Origin: Symbiodinium natans
Taxonomy: Eukaryota > Sar > Dinophyceae > Suessiales > Symbiodiniaceae
Assembly (NCBI GenBank): GCA_905221605.1
Contig: CAJNDS010002571.1
Span: forward strand, 124,501 to 188,500
Length of the DNA stretch: 64,000 nt
Reading direction: 5' to 3'
Made by a program: the position numbers and the translations under genes. Each line of letters begins with the position of its first letter. Positions within the stretch are counted from its first letter, which is position 1. This document shows positions 11,168 through 23,201 of the stretch, piece by piece. The notes under the pieces are model-generated. The model was not told the origin of the DNA and did no database searches. It was given only the letters and a program-made list of their open reading frames with translations.

Positions 11168-14100
11168 GGTGTTGGGTTTCGGGTTTAGGGGGTACCTTTC
11201 ACCATCGCCCTTGTCATTCGATGTCTCTTATTGTTGTGTCGGCGAAAAGCGGGTGTTATGGCAGCGCGCGGCGGTTGCTGCTGAATCATCACATGAGCAG
11301 ACTAAGTCTTCGTAAGAGTAGTACTAGGCACAAGCATCCCGGACCCCTCTCAATGTCCACTCTCCGACTCTCCAAGAAACGAGCACGCGAATAGACTGAA
11401 TAGACATGGTGACTTGTCATCCTCTTAATTAAGGCCGACACTTTTAAGCACAACTGTGAAGCTATTCTAGAAGCTCTGAGAAACCCTAAGCTAAGCTCAA
11501 TGTAAATCTCTGTAAGACGAAGCCATCCCTAAACCCAGCTTGTTGCAGGCCTGGGAGCTCTCCAATTGGCCGGAGCTTTTTGCTGTGCTGCAGGACACTT
11601 GGGTTTAGGGTTTAGGGTTTAGGGTTTTACATTGAGATGGATCGAGGGAGCGAGGCTTCAAAAGTTGATTTGTTGGAGTTGCTTGCGTTTCGACTGTAAG
11701 ACCTGTAAGAAGGAGTTGAGGGATGATGGAAGAACGCGGGTACCCCCGATCTGTACCCAAGAAGGCCACTGAAGTAAGCCCAAGAACATCAAGCAATGCC
11801 AAGAACACAGGAGAAGCATCGTGAAGCCTCTTGAGATGATGCTGCTGGGCCTTCGGCGTCCGGGCCAGAGATTACAACTTTGCGTCTCGGTCTTGACGTG
11901 TGCGGCTATGTCAACGAAATACCAATCAGCACTTAGCGATGAAGGAAGCGTTCCGAGTGCAACTACTGGAACACCGAATCTCAAGTCTGGTTTTGTGTTC
12001 GGTCGGCTCCCGCTTGGTGGTCAGAAATGCGCTTCCTAAGTTTGGCATGCCCGAGTGCAGCATCTGGCCCAAGCCCTGACAACCTTTCATTCAGCGGCAT
12101 CTGAGGAATTATGGCGCCGCTCTTGTGTCGGCAGCGTGAGCCACAGCAACCGCGCCAACAATTAGTCTCAAAGCTGCGCTCCCCCGCACAGCAGGGCCTC
12201 GACCCTGAGCCCGCTACCCCCCGGAAAGATGTTAGCGTAAGGTACCTTAGCAAGACTGGGTGGTATTACGCATGTTGAACATGTTGTGGTGGTGTTGGTA
12301 AAGAGGAGCTGGAAAGCCATCGGGCTGTGGTTGCGCAGTAGTCGCGGTGGAGCATTTCCTGGCTCAATGCCGCACTTTGTGGAACGCGCAGTCCTTCTGT
12401 ACCTCGCCAAAGCGCAGCGGGAGAGAAGGCACCACCCATGGCCTTGTCACTATACAACCCCTTCCCCCCACCACAGAATAGGTGGTTTAAGGATTTGTTT
12501 TTTGTCCTGTTTTCTCCGGTACGGTATCCTGGCAAAAACGAAGCATGCAGAGAGCACCACTGGCGTTTTGGTCGGCGGTACCTGTAAGTTAGACAGCATT
12601 TGGAGCTATCGAAAACCATAAAGTCTGTCATTTACAGGATTCCAAAAATCAAACAAGGCTTAGAATGTTGTATTTATCAGGCCTCTGAGCCGCTGAAAAA
12701 TGGGCCGCACTTCGACATGCTCTTTGCTGCAGTCTTGGCAGGTGCCGAGTGAGTCCAAATAGGTTCACGAATGCGAGTTGAGCCATCGGACGAGTTGAAA
12801 CGCTGCCCCTAAACCCTAAACCCTAAACCCCTGAACCCCTAAACCCTAAACTCTAAACCCTAAACCTAAACCCTGCAATTTCGGGCATCTGGGGAGCTGT
12901 CAAACACACCACGAAAGATAGTAGCTGGAGCCCCCGCCTTTTTGGGAAACCTCTTGGAGCAACTTGTTGCGACGAACGTTCGTACATATCTGAATTTAGA
13001 CTTGATGAAACGATCTACACGCTGAGTAGATCAAATCCTTGGGCCCAAGTCCCCCTTTGCTGGTAGGTCGCTGAAGCCTAAACACAAAACCTTTAAGTTC
13101 ACATTGGCCCACGTGCCCCCCAAAGCCAAGATGATGCGTCTGCCTTTCGGGAAAGCAGAACCAAGCATTTCGCACTTTTGTGCCGTAAGACACACGCATT
13201 CTCACATGTTTTGATGTCTTCCATATGATTTGCTGCCTCTAAGCTGTTATCATGGTTTCTGAATCGACACGCCATCTCATCTAAACATCAGATGTTCCAA
13301 CACTGGCTTCTCCACCACACAGCCTACCAGTATACATGCGCGTTCTCACAGCCAATCCAACAATTCACACATGGCTAGCATGTAAGTTGTGCCATCGATT
13401 TGATGCGGTGCTATTCATGCAAATCCAGTGGCCTCTGGTGTGTCGGAGGCCCTCTGCGGGCAAAAGAAGAGGATGAGGGGGGGGGGGGGGGCAAGAAGAA
13501 AACCCAACCACAATCCGACACCTGAGAGGGCCTCAAAGGGTCCTGTGAAAACTACATCATGCGGTCATCAGACTATGAAGCATGGCATGCTACTCCAAGC
13601 CACACGAAGCAGAGAAACTTGAAAAGAAAATCGCCAAAACCATGCTGGCACGTGGCTGCATAATGCCCCTAAACCCTAAACCCTAAACCCTAAACCCTAA
13701 ACCCTAAACCCTGGTATTGTGAGAACAACAGGGAGGGGTCGAGGATTGAGGGGAAGCCCTGAGTTGAGGCTTGAGGGTCTAAGCTTTCCAGGCTTTGTTT
13801 CAGGTTTAGGGTATTTAGGGTTTAGGGTTTAGGGTTTAGGGTTTAGGGTTTGGTTTGGGTGGCTCCTTGGCCAGGGGTGCTGCGGACTAATGCGGGTAAT
13901 CGAAACAATGGACTCAAGCGAATCAGGGCAGCTGGTGGGCTACTACTCCCTTGGAAAATTGTTTGGGGGCCTGTTTCGTACTGAGATTTTCCAAGGAATT
14001 TGAAGCAAGTCAGACACCAGAAAATTCCGGAGTTTCTTATTCAAAGCTATTTTTAGTTTTTGGCTCCCGGCCCCCCGCCCTTCATCCCCGGGCCGCGAAC

Positions 14101-15400
14101 TTCGCATAGTTGCGGGTAACCCTCATCAATGGGGGGGGCCTTTATAACTTTTCCGGAAAAACGCTTAATAGCTACCTACACGGTTTCTTAGACCCTTGCG
14201 GCACCTTTATGGTTGCATTCTGTGACATCTCCCAGACTGGCAGCCCACGAAGGTCTTCTCCGCAGATAGCTTTGCTTTTCTCCCGCAGGATTTCTTCCCC
14301 TCTCCTATCTTGACATTGCTGAATAACTCGGCTCTATGAGCTCTACAAAGAGCTCTACACACGAGCAGAAGAGCTGCTCTAGTCCAGGTCCGCGGCAGCC
14401 GACAGTATCAGCACTGGTGGAACCACAAACTCCCTGGGTAGGAAAAGCATGGAAAAGCCATCGCCAGCTCCTAGATCCAATGCACAGCAAGAGAGACTTT
14501 CAGAACAACTGTTTTGTCTAGATTCCACACAATGATCGAGGCCGAAGTCCTTGTACTGTCGACCAGCCATTCCGCGTCTGCGAACAGAAAGTCTGGTCGT
14601 CCAAGTTCACTCGAGCCGACTCGCCGCCAGGTCAGCTGCCGAATGCAACTGCTCCGCGTTTCACCTTTTAAAGGTCGCCACTTCATGTGCAGGACGTCGG
14701 CCAAGCTGAGCGTCCTGCCCAGGAAGCATGTGGCAGTTGCTGGGCATACATGGCACGAGACCGCTGGGAAAGAAAAGAAGGTCCTCCTTGCCGTGTTCGG
14801 CTTGTTTCGCCTGCTTTGGCTTGTGGTGTCTGAGCAGAAGCTTGGACTGCTTTTGCATGTGCCCATGCTTCCGTTTCAGCCGCGCCCGTGCCTCGACACA
14901 TTCTCCTAAACCCAGCTTGCGTGCAAACTCCTGCAAGCACTACACCGTTAGCTCCACCGCAAGCTTTTCAGGAAGGAGACCAGACTTTAACCCACCGAGA
15001 TTTGGTTGTGTTTATCTTCTGCTTTTACGACGCTGAGGTGAACATGTCGGTGTGACATTCAGGTAGGTGCCTAGAAAATAATTCTTAGCCGAGTTTATAC
15101 TATGCATATTATATATATATATACACAAGATCAGGGCAACCAAAGTGTGCGTGTGTGTCATGCTGCGCCTATCCCGCGTGCTTCGTGTTCAGCAACCCGG
15201 CCGACTCATGTGCCCAGCACTTTTCTGGCATCTCTGTATGCGTGATGTGCTCTGGTAGGCCCTCAAGCATGGGTGTCCGACTCGGAAAGGCAAAATCGTA
15301 AACTTGCCTTCAATTTCAATGAAAGGTACATGGATTGCAATCATCTGTTCTGTGGCACAGTTCTGCAGTGATGCAGTAGCACACAGGTGAGACTAGGCTC
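11168..15400. other. Intergenic/intronic region with telomere repeats
   Basis: Holds arrays at 11600-11626, 12807-12874 (degenerate), 13667-13712 (CCCTAAA) and 13803-13851 (TTTAGGG), poly-G at 13479-13490 and an AT tract at 15105-15124. No gene is recognised. Confidence 0.6.
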
Positions 15401-15430
15401 ATTTGTTTGCACGTTTGTTTTGGAGCTCAG

Positions 15431-15507
15431 GCGATGTCCGTACACCATTTTGGGTGTGTCAGAATCTGCCAGCACGGAAGACATCAAGCGTGCCTTGCTC
15501 AAGCAAG
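15431..15507 (+). CDS. J-domain exon 1 (helix I-II)
   Basis: The acceptor CTCAG|G opens a frame with PYTILGVSESASTEDIKRA, the canonical start of a J-domain. A GT donor lies at 15508, leaving one G. Confidence 0.85.
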
Positions 15508-16180
15508 GTTTGTTCGCAACTCTGAGACCTGAAAGGTCCCGCAACCGACAGAGTGTGTCAAGCTGTTAAGGCCAGAAGCTTCACCTGAAACCGACGTAGT
15601 TTAGACAGCCGATAACTTCTCCACTGGCCGGGGCCTTCTGCCAACGTCCTTGGCAGGACACTAAGTCACTGGTGTGTTAGCGCCGGTTGCGTCGCTTCTG
15701 AGTTGGGCCGTGCCCAGCTGGACATCACTTCCGAAGCAGCTCCCTCCCTAAACCCTAAACTTCCCTAAACCTTAAGCCCTAAACCCTAAACACTAGGGCT
15801 TTGGGAGTTGGGCCGATCCAAGGTGCTTTCCAGGAGAGGGCGAAGATCACACACCCAGATGTCGTGAAGGGAAAGGACAAGCACTTTCGTGAAATGGTTG
15901 GGGGGCCCAGGTGCTAGGTGCTGTTGCCTTGCGTATTGAGGCAAGTGTAGAAGAGCTTTGGCAATTGAGGGTGGTTAGTCCCTGAACCTCCCATACCCCC
16001 AACTCCAAGCCAAAATCCCCTACATGGCCCTAAACCCCAAACCCCAAACCCCAAACCCCAAACCCCAAACCCCAAACCCCAAACCCTAAACCCTAAACCC
16101 TAAACCCTCTGGGACAAATGGACGACCAGGTCGAGGCCTACCGCATCTTGCGGGATCCCCGGAAGCGCACCGAGCTCCTT
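15431..16180 (+). CDS. DnaJ (J-domain) co-chaperone, J-domain exons
   Basis: Three exons rebuild a J-domain, the module that stimulates Hsp70 ATPase activity. 15431-15507 reads RCPYTILGVSESASTEDIK and on to LLKQ (helix I/II). 15840-15896 reads AKITHPDVVKGKDKHFREM with the essential HPD motif. 16130 to about 16177 reads VEAYRILRDPRKRTEL (helix III). The second intron is GT-AG (15897-16129) and holds CCCCAAA and CCCTAAA repeats. The first junction does not close by one base (see findings). The rest of the protein is uncertain; membrane exons downstream at 18.2-19.1 kb may belong to it. Confidence 0.85.
15840..15896 (+). CDS. J-domain exon 2 (HPD motif)
   Basis: The frame reads AKITHPDVVKGKDKHFREM, containing HPD, which contacts Hsp70. 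A GT donor at 15897 is phase 0. The left border should lie at 15840/15841 by frame, but the bases there are GG rather than AG. Confidence 0.82.
16027..16108. repeat. Variant array (CCCCAAA) grading into CCCTAAA
   Basis: About eight CCCCAAA units followed by three or four CCCTAAA units in the intron between J-domain exons 2 and 3. Confidence 0.95.
16130..16177 (+). CDS. J-domain exon 3 (helix III-IV)
   Basis: The acceptor GACCAG|GTC continues in phase 0: VEAYRILRDPRKRTEL, matching EAYxxLxDPxKR of J-domains. The right border is not resolved; a GA donor at 16172 is possible. Confidence 0.83.
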
Positions 16181-16199
16181 GGCCTTGGTTTCGCAGTCT

Positions 16200-16288
16200 A
16201 GGGTTTAGGGTTTAGGGTTTAGGGTTAGGGTTTAGGGTTCAGGGTTCAGGGTTTTAGGGTTGAGGGTTGAGGGTTGAGGGTTTAGGGT
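16200..16288. repeat. TTTAGGG array with variants
   Basis: TTTAGGG, TTCAGGG and TTGAGGG units directly downstream of the third J-domain exon. Confidence 0.93.
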
Positions 16289-17886
16289 TTGCTTACAATG
16301 TGCATCAGAATTCGGGGTGGGAGCAGAGGGAGGTCTATCAGAAGTCCATAGGAAGCCAATGGCATGCCGGACGTTTGTGACTTGTGCGTTGCCTCCCTCG
16401 CACGCTCGGTACTTCTAGCAAGGCGGCCGGGTGTCCCTTGTCAATGGGCTGGTGTGGGGGGTTGCCCTAAACCCTAAACCCTAAGCCGTAAACCCGTGGT
16501 TGGAAGGGGAACAATGGGCAATGGTGTCGGTTCCCTGTGGTAATCCTCTCCTGCTCCTTGGCGGACCCCGCTCCAGGATGCCGTGCGGGCCACCGAATAG
16601 TCAAGGAAACGGGCTGGCTGACCGGGTGGTGGGTACCTGGGACACTACCTGAACTCCTACCCATTCGGTTTGCCGGGACGGCTGCGCACGTCCGATTTCC
16701 AAGAGGCTCTGAATATACTGTTCAGGAACTCTGGGTCGACCAACCAGCAGAAACTCGTGCGCCGACCTCCTCCCCATAGACTTCTGGCACCAGCGAGCCT
16801 GGGGGCCTCCTCCGAAACCCAAACAATTCTGGTTGTTGTTTCAACTGTTATTCAGGGTTGATTTTTGAAGCTTTGCATTTCAGATCCTTGAGTTGGGATT
16901 GTCGGAACTTTTGCTCTTGGTTGACACCATTTACAATTTGGCGGACCCTGTTGGCCGCACTCTGGGATTAGGGCTCTCGGAAAAAAGCATTAGAACCCAA
17001 GTGCTTAGGCTGTTGCTGCGGGACTCAGCTCGATGAAAGTCTTGCCTGTGTCGTTCCATGCCCCCTTGGTTTGGCTGTTGAGGATGGCTGGATCTAAGTG
17101 TAAGAGGTATCTCATGTATTCGACCAGTCAACGGCCAATCCCTTGTCATCCATGGCAAGACCCAGACGAGCGACAGATGAGAGCATCCTCGTTGAAGTTC
17201 GTCCCCGAATCTTAGCGTGAAACGCCTCAAATCCCGAAAGCTTTGCCTGTACTTGCATCAGCAAAGGCACGACAAAGAGGTGCCGCACTTAGCCGATTTG
17301 GACAGATTCCATGATTGAAGGGCGCAATTTCCTCCAATGCTGGAGGATTCTTGGAGGTAGTTTTTTGCCAGAAGCCGATTTTGACGGTATAGGGCAAAGG
17401 AAGACGGAGCATGTGTGAGCTTTTGGCGGACGAAGGCCCTGCTGAAGGTTTGCCACATTATTCCTGTCAGGCCACCAAGGGCCACTGCAAGCCTCGTGCC
17501 TGTGAATCTTGCCTTTCGGTGGACGGAACCACCCAACCTGAAACCCCCGCCGAACCCGAAGATCACCGCAATCCATGCAGCAGCTCTTCCAAGTAGGACA
17601 TCAAGACGATACGGGCAAGGTTGCCGCCTCTTGCCAATGAAACATGAGAGTCGGGCTCCCCAATTCCAAAGCTTGTCGTTTCTCATCTGGGCCCGCAGAT
17701 ATTCTCAACACACCTTGCCAAGCCTGCACCTCAAACCCTAAACCCTACACCCTAAACCCTAAACACGGCAGGTCGCACGGCAGCGCGGGGAGCCAGATCC
17801 CAGCGACGGATGGCCTAGAGGGGAAGGCTGACGGGATCCCAACCTCCATGAGTCAGTCAGTGCGGTCCCACACGTGTGCGCACATG

Positions 17887-17945
17887 TTGAGGGCTTAGGG
17901 TTTAGGGTTTAGGGTTTAGGGTTTAGGGTTTAGGGTTTAGGGTTT
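17887..17945. repeat. Interstitial telomere array (TTTAGGG)8
   Basis: Tandem TTTAGGG units upstream of the membrane-segment exon at 18196. Confidence 0.95.
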
Positions 17946-18195
17946 TGTGTGTTTTGCGCTGGGGCTTGCCTTGATTGCTTTGGGGTGCTAAGGTATGTTC
18001 GTTGATTTTGGGTTGTTCACTGCGCTCGCACGCTTGGTTTCCCAGTTGCGCAGTAGCCTCCAAGCCGAAGCTGGCATTGGGCTTTAGGTTTTCGGGTGTA
18101 GGGTGCTCGTTTTATCGGAGGCCTCTCGGGCTTATCGCTATGGATGAGGTTCTGGATTTAGGGTTTAGAGTCTTTGGGAGTTTCAGGGCTTACAG

Positions 18196-18263
18196 GCCAC
18201 TGGTTACGCCATCGGCTATGGCTCAAGCTGTGGGTACGGGGCTCCTTGTGACCTGGTGGGCAT
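18196..18263 (+). CDS. Membrane-segment exon
   Basis: After TACAG|G the frame reads PLVTPSAMAQAVGTGLLVTW and WA, a probable transmembrane helix. A good donor (GTATGT) at 18264 leaves one T. It may be part of the J-domain gene 2 kb upstream or a separate membrane protein. Confidence 0.45.
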
Positions 18264-18818
18264 GTATGTTCTTCTTCAATTCACAACTCCCTGCTTGAAT
18301 GCTTGCATGCAGGTTTGGCCACAAGGTCTGCCAGCAAAGCACGCAACATCGAAATAGGATCTTGGAGTTATATACAGAAGATTGAAGGGCACTGTGTGCG
18401 GGTTAGGGTTTAGAGACTAGGGCTTGTTGTTTCGGGTTTGGGTATCAGAGTTTAGGATGTAGGGTGGTGCACCTTAAAACCGTAAACCTTCATAACCTTC
18501 GCCCCGTAAACCTTTTAAGCTTTGGGCCATAGCTCCTCAACTTGTAACCCCAAATCCTAAGCCCTTCAACCTCTGAACCTAAGACGTAAACCCAACAAAA
18601 ACCTTTAGCCTTTTGGCCTAAAGGCCAGAAACCCTACTCTGACATCCTGTCTCCCTGAACCCTGGCGGGTCCACAGCGTGCACTCCAAAACGAGCAAAGG
18701 CGCAGCACTGTCGGCACCTCGCGTGCTGGTTGGGGTTTAGGGTTTGGGGTTTAGGGTTGAGGGTTTAGGGTTTAGGGCATAGGGTTGTCCGTGCTCAAAA
18801 AAGGGCATAGGGTGTTAG

Positions 18819-18925
18819 GGCGGCTTCAAGCAGCAGTTCTACGGGGGTCTACTGGGCGAAGCGTCTTCTTCAAGAAGTCTTCGTGGCTTACCATCACGAA
18901 CGTCGTGTTGATTTATGCTGCCCTT
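18819..18925 (+). CDS. Membrane-segment exon
   Basis: The acceptor GTTAG|GG joins the T of the previous exon to give Trp, then RLQAAVLRGSTGRSVFFKK and SSWLTITNVVLIYAAL, a basic loop followed by a second hydrophobic helix. A GA donor at 18926 (or GC at 18917 or 18920) is phase 0. Confidence 0.45.
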
Positions 18926-19028
18926 GAATAAACCCTAAACCCTAAATAGACCCTGAACCCTAAACTTGGTTTAATCATCCAAGCTCTCTGGAGAATCTGT
19001 CCAAGTATCTTCGTTTGGGGCAGGCCAG

Positions 19029-19083
19029 GGCCTCTCCGAGGCAGCGCGGGCTAAACTGTACAACTACCCTGCCCTGCACTCAG
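19029..19083 (+). CDS. Exon following the membrane segments
   Basis: After GGCCAG| the frame reads GLSEAARAKLYNYPALHS in phase with 18819-18925. A GC donor follows at 19084. Not assigned to a family. Confidence 0.42.
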
Positions 19084-19116
19084 GCTGCCGGAGCTATTGA
19101 AGAGCAGGGTTTAGGG

Positions 19117-19284
19117 AAACCCTAAACCCTAAACCCTAAACCCTAAACCCTAGACCCTCCGCCAAAAAGAGTCTAGGGTCTAGGGTCAACTTGGCTCGGC
19201 AATGCACAGGGTCTTAGCCGAGGCTGAGTGGGGGCCTAGACCCTAAACCCTAAACTCTAAACCCTAAACCCTAAACCCTAAAGG
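19117..19284. repeat. CCCTAAA arrays
   Basis: Two short arrays (19117-19160 and 19235-19284) flank a CTAGACCC/GGGTCTAG inverted stretch. Confidence 0.85.
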
Positions 19285-19999
19285 GGTAGTATCTTTTCCT
19301 GGCAGTTGTACCGCAGTCCAGTTGCACAAAGGGTCTAGGGCTTAGGGTTAGGGAGTTCACAGTTCGTCTTAGGAGCTGATAAGGTAGCAGCAGAAGGTTC
19401 TCTGGCTAGCTCAGGGTTGAATTCAACCACGTTTCGCTCTGACCACTAAACCTTCTGAAGGGTGGGTTGTGGGGGAGACTAGGCCTTGTGTTTGTGCCAG
19501 CTGAGCCTTGTCTTATTTCCTCAAGGCCTAGATTCGAGTCCGCCTTGGAATCTCCCGAAAGTCGTGGGTTTTTTCTCCTTTTTCGCTTGGACTGCGAGAG
19601 CCGGCACATCAGGCCTCATCGTACGCACAACATCATGACACGCATGCCCAAATCCAAATCAAGTGCCAGCCCCCTCAAGCGTGGACCAGAACCTGGGCCT
19701 TAACATGTTGTTGAGGTGGGCGGGCCTGGAGGTGCCCACAGCCGGCAGCGGTACAGTGGGCAAGCCGCACGTGAGTTCCAAGGTTGGGAGCAGCGCAGTT
19801 TAGGGATTTCGACGGATTTCCACGGATTTCGAGTGTTCTTACATGTTTGCGTTGATGTGTGCGTTGTTATTGAATGGGTTTTCAGGCTTCTCGTGGCAGC
19901 GTTAGATTGAGGACGGGGGGCGGGCAGAGGGTTATCAAGATTCTACTGCAGCTATGCTAGCAGCTGATTTCGTGGACATCGGTCACGAAATTACATGTT

Positions 20000-20078
20000 C
20001 AGGTCTTCGAAGCCTTTCGAGACGTGCTGGTGCGAACACTTGTTGTGAAGCAACGTGGAAAGGCCGAAGCCCGAAAGG
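20000..20078 (+). CDS. Candidate exon, unknown protein
   Basis: After TTCAG| the frame reads VFEAFRDVLVRTLVVKQRGK and AEARK, then GTGATC (a GT donor). The composition is helical and basic. Its link to the exons around it is not established. Confidence 0.35.
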
Positions 20079-20234
20079 TGATCGATCTGGTAGTACCTCG
20101 TACGGGCACAGTCGTTAATGAGCTTGTTCGGATTTGTTTCGGACCTGTTCGAGGATCCACTTTTGGATACTCAGTGAGGTGCTGCAGCACGCGGAAGATT
20201 CCCTCATGTACTCGCCACGTTCTGCTCACTCAAG

Positions 20235-20335
20235 AACCCTGAACCCTGAACCCTGAACCCTAACACCCTAACACCCTAACACCCTAACACCCTAACACCC
20301 TAACACCCTAACACCCTAACACTAACCCTGAATCT
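20235..20335. repeat. Variant array (CCCTAACA)
   Basis: CCCTGAA units followed by about nine copies of an 8-bp unit CCCTAACA, a local variant of the telomere repeat. Confidence 0.93.
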
Positions 20336-20481
20336 GAAGGCCCGGCAAAGATTCACCTTGGCAAGCTTGAATCCAAGAGTTCTTGCCAGGTACTGGGGGG
20401 ATGCATGAAGTCGGTGCCCAAGCATTGCAGTCCTTCATACCTTGCATCTGCCACCTAAATTGTGAAGGGGTGTAAGTCTAG

Positions 20482-20589
20482 CTACGATTAGCTTAAGAAC
20501 CCCAAAAGAATAAGAAACAATATTCGCCATCTTCCCCTTAACGAGGAAGAACATTTTTAGTTTTTTTGGGGTTCTTAAGCAATTCGTAG
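20482..20589. mobile_element. MITE-like palindromic element, family A
   Basis: Terminal inverted repeats of about 22 bp (CTACGA-TTAGCTTAAGAACCCC and its complement GGGGTTCTTAAGCAATTCGTAG) enclose an AT-rich core; total 108 bp, no coding capacity. Related copies are at 25297-25392 and 55411-55533. Confidence 0.75.
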
Positions 20590-20606
20590 GTAAAAGACTA
20601 GAGTGA

Positions 20607-20847
20607 GGGTTTAGGGTTTAGGGTTTAGGGTTTAGGGTTTAGGGTTTAGAGTTTAGGGTTTCTGGTTTAGGGTTTAGGGTTTAGGGACATCTCACGGCAG
20701 GTCTGCAGGGACCTCATGTAAGAGTCGCGCAGAAGGTCCCCGAAGTCCTGGTTTAGGGTTTAGGGTTTAGGGTTTAGGGTTTAGGGTTCAGGGTTTAGGG
20801 TTTAGGGTTTAGGGTTTAGCAAAAAGGGTTTAGGGTTTAGGGTTTAT
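20607..20847. repeat. TTTAGGG arrays
   Basis: Three arrays (20607-20690, 20752-20818 and 20826-20847) with single variant units. Confidence 0.95.
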
Positions 20848-21046
20848 GCTGTTTGGCTCCTCTGAAGCTTCTTTGGTACACCAAAAAACGGCTACCCGAC
20901 GCCTTGCGGTAGCTCAAGCCTATATGGGGGTTTCCAATCCTTGGGGTAACCCTTGATATACCCCGAAATAATGTAATCCATTTTTTTGGAACCCCCGAAA
21001 GGGTACCCCTATTTTCGGAAACTTACATATTCTTCACAATGTGAAG

Positions 21047-21130
21047 GCCATGCCGATGTTCCTCTTTGGCCTCATGGGCTGCTACTTTGCGTACAAGATG
21101 CACCAAGCCAATGACAGGGGCCACCGGGTC
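21047..21130 (+). CDS. Candidate transmembrane exon
   Basis: The acceptor GTGAAG|GCC opens AMPMFLFGLMGCYFAYKMHQ and ANDRGHR: a hydrophobic helix followed by a charged stretch. A GT follows near 21128. It is probably part of a membrane protein in the 18-22 kb gene region. Confidence 0.42.
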
Positions 21131-21644
21131 ATTGAGGGTTTAGAGGTCCGTGTTAAAAAAGGGTTTAGGGTTAGGGGTGCTTGTTTGGCTCACAATGGTC
21201 GCCTCGCATTTCCCATGTTTCGGAAAGTTGAGGCTCAGAGGCCAGAAGTTCTGTTGACGGGAGCAGTACAAAGGCCCTTGAATGAATAGGGAGCACCAAT
21301 CTTGAACCTTCCGTCATAATTTGGTGACTGGGGCCTTGAGGTTTTTTGGTTGAGGGCTTCTTGTAAATTTGTCCGAGCTTGGCTTGAAAGCTGCGCACTT
21401 TTTGTCCGCAAAGACCATGCCCTGGAACCCTAAAACCTTGAAGTCCACGTCCAAGAGGGTGGGAGTAGAAGGCATCGTGGTCTTCACAGGCTTCTGTTGG
21501 CTTAGATGAATGATTGCAATTCACCCCAAGGTCAGTCAATTCATCATAGGAGTCTTGCTCCCGAAGCCCTTGAACCCTAGCTAACTGCCACAAACCCTAA
21601 ACCCTAAACCCTAAACCTAAACCCTCAACCCCCTGCCTCTGCAG

Positions 21645-21720
21645 GACGAGTCCAAATACCGCCCCGAGCCTTACGCCTCCCGCATACCGGCCGCTCTGTC
21701 TCCGTTTAAACCGATTCCCG
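21645..21720 (+). CDS. Candidate exon, Pro/charged loop
   Basis: After CTGCAG| the frame reads DESKYRPEPYASRIPAALSP and further prolines. The exon lies directly after CCCTAAA repeats. The right border is not determined. Confidence 0.4.
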
Positions 21721-22284
21721 GAGTTCCAGGTAGCCAGAGCAGCAGTGTCTGTGCATGGAAGGCTTCCTAAGGTTCAAGGTCTTAGCACATCTTGAAAGGG
21801 TCTTTGAAGGTACGTGCAAAAACTCAGTCAGTCTTGTGGCTAAGGGTCTGCAGCCCTGCAACGAAGTTGACCACAGGCATTTCGTATCAACGCATTTGCT
21901 GAAAGACAGTGAGGAGGAACCCAGCGTGGCAAGGAAGCTCAAGGAGCCTTCTGTATCAACAGCATCTCAGCACAGTGCCCAGCCAAAGCTTGGGGCGATT
22001 GAGCAGTCCGAGCTTTGATTTGAGTTAGATAGTAGGCAGTGCAATGTGAAATCATGTTGGAGTTCCCCCCCCTGCTCACTCGGCCCCACGTTTCCGCAAC
22101 AGCTCAAACACCGATTCTTTCGTTTGCCCATCCAGGCCCATCAGTTCAACAAAGCAGGAACAATCAAAACATAAGCCTGAATCCTGGGTCCTGGTTGGTT
22201 GTCATTTTTACAGTTTGGTCATATTAAATTCCAAATAAGGGATAAACATGATAGTTTTTACCATAACCCCAACAATGAAGCAGA

Positions 22285-22412
22285 ATCCGAAGCGCAGCCC
22301 GTCACCTCCTTCCTTCCCGGCCGAAAAGGCGTCCGTGCCAAAGAAGAAAGGCGATGAGACCGCCGCAAGCGCACCCCGGCTGACCTGGGAGACATCTTCA
22401 GGCAGTTGGTCT
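22285..22412 (+). CDS. Candidate exon, Lys/Pro/Ser-rich tail
   Basis: The frame reads KQNPKRSPSPPSFPAEKASV then PKKKGDETAASAPRLTW up to a stop at 22412-22414, next to a TTTAGGG pair. It looks like a basic, disordered C-terminal tail. A minus-strand reading is possible but less protein-like. Confidence 0.35.
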
Positions 22413-23167
22413 TAGGGTTTAGGGTCTTGAATATCCCCCCTGCTGAACAAAGAAGCCGCCGTAAGCCAAAACCGTCATTCCACATCAAGTCAGATTTCCA
22501 CTCGAGCTGGTCAGTCTGCACCCAGCGGCGCCTGTGCTACATGCTCAAGCCCTGTAGAATGTCTCAGAACGGCGACGCACTTTTTCCTTCAGCCGTCCAC
22601 GTCCGCACTTCCAGCTTCAAATGTCAGGAGTAAAGCAAAGAGGGGCATGGCCATGGAGCCCATCATGCAGCATCTGCTCCCATATGCCTGAGGGGATCCT
22701 CTCACAGGGCTATTCGGAGTCATGAGAGGCGATGCTCTACAAACTTGAACGATGTGGCATTGAGTGGGTACGTGAACAGGTCACACTTGCTGGGGCTTAA
22801 GTTGAAGCTAGTGGCAGACAAGATGCAGCAGCAAAACCATGAGTGATATTCATAGAATTCATACCTCTGCCCCTTCTCTTTTTTTGCAAGTGCTGCAATT
22901 AGTGGCGCTGGCTGTTGCTCCGTTTGCGCCTGCTCCGCCACTGTTCATTCCACTACCACCAAAGGCCGCTGGTTTAGGGTCTAGAGTTTAGGGTGTCTGC
23001 TTTTCCGGTTTGCATGGGATTGTCTGCTGTTGCTGCCGACGTTTACCGTTGCAGCTCTTTTCTTCAACGAGCTTCGCCAAGGCTTTTCTAAAGCAGAGAA
23101 AGCAAAATGTCTCTACCGCAGACTACCCGACCTTGGGCACTTTACGTGTATTGCGATAAAAAACACT

Positions 23168-23171
<4 letters not shown>

Positions 23172-23198
<27 letters not shown>
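23172..23198. repeat. AT microsatellite
   Basis: (AT)n followed by a short (AC)n. Confidence 0.9.
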
Positions 23199-23201
<3 letters not shown>

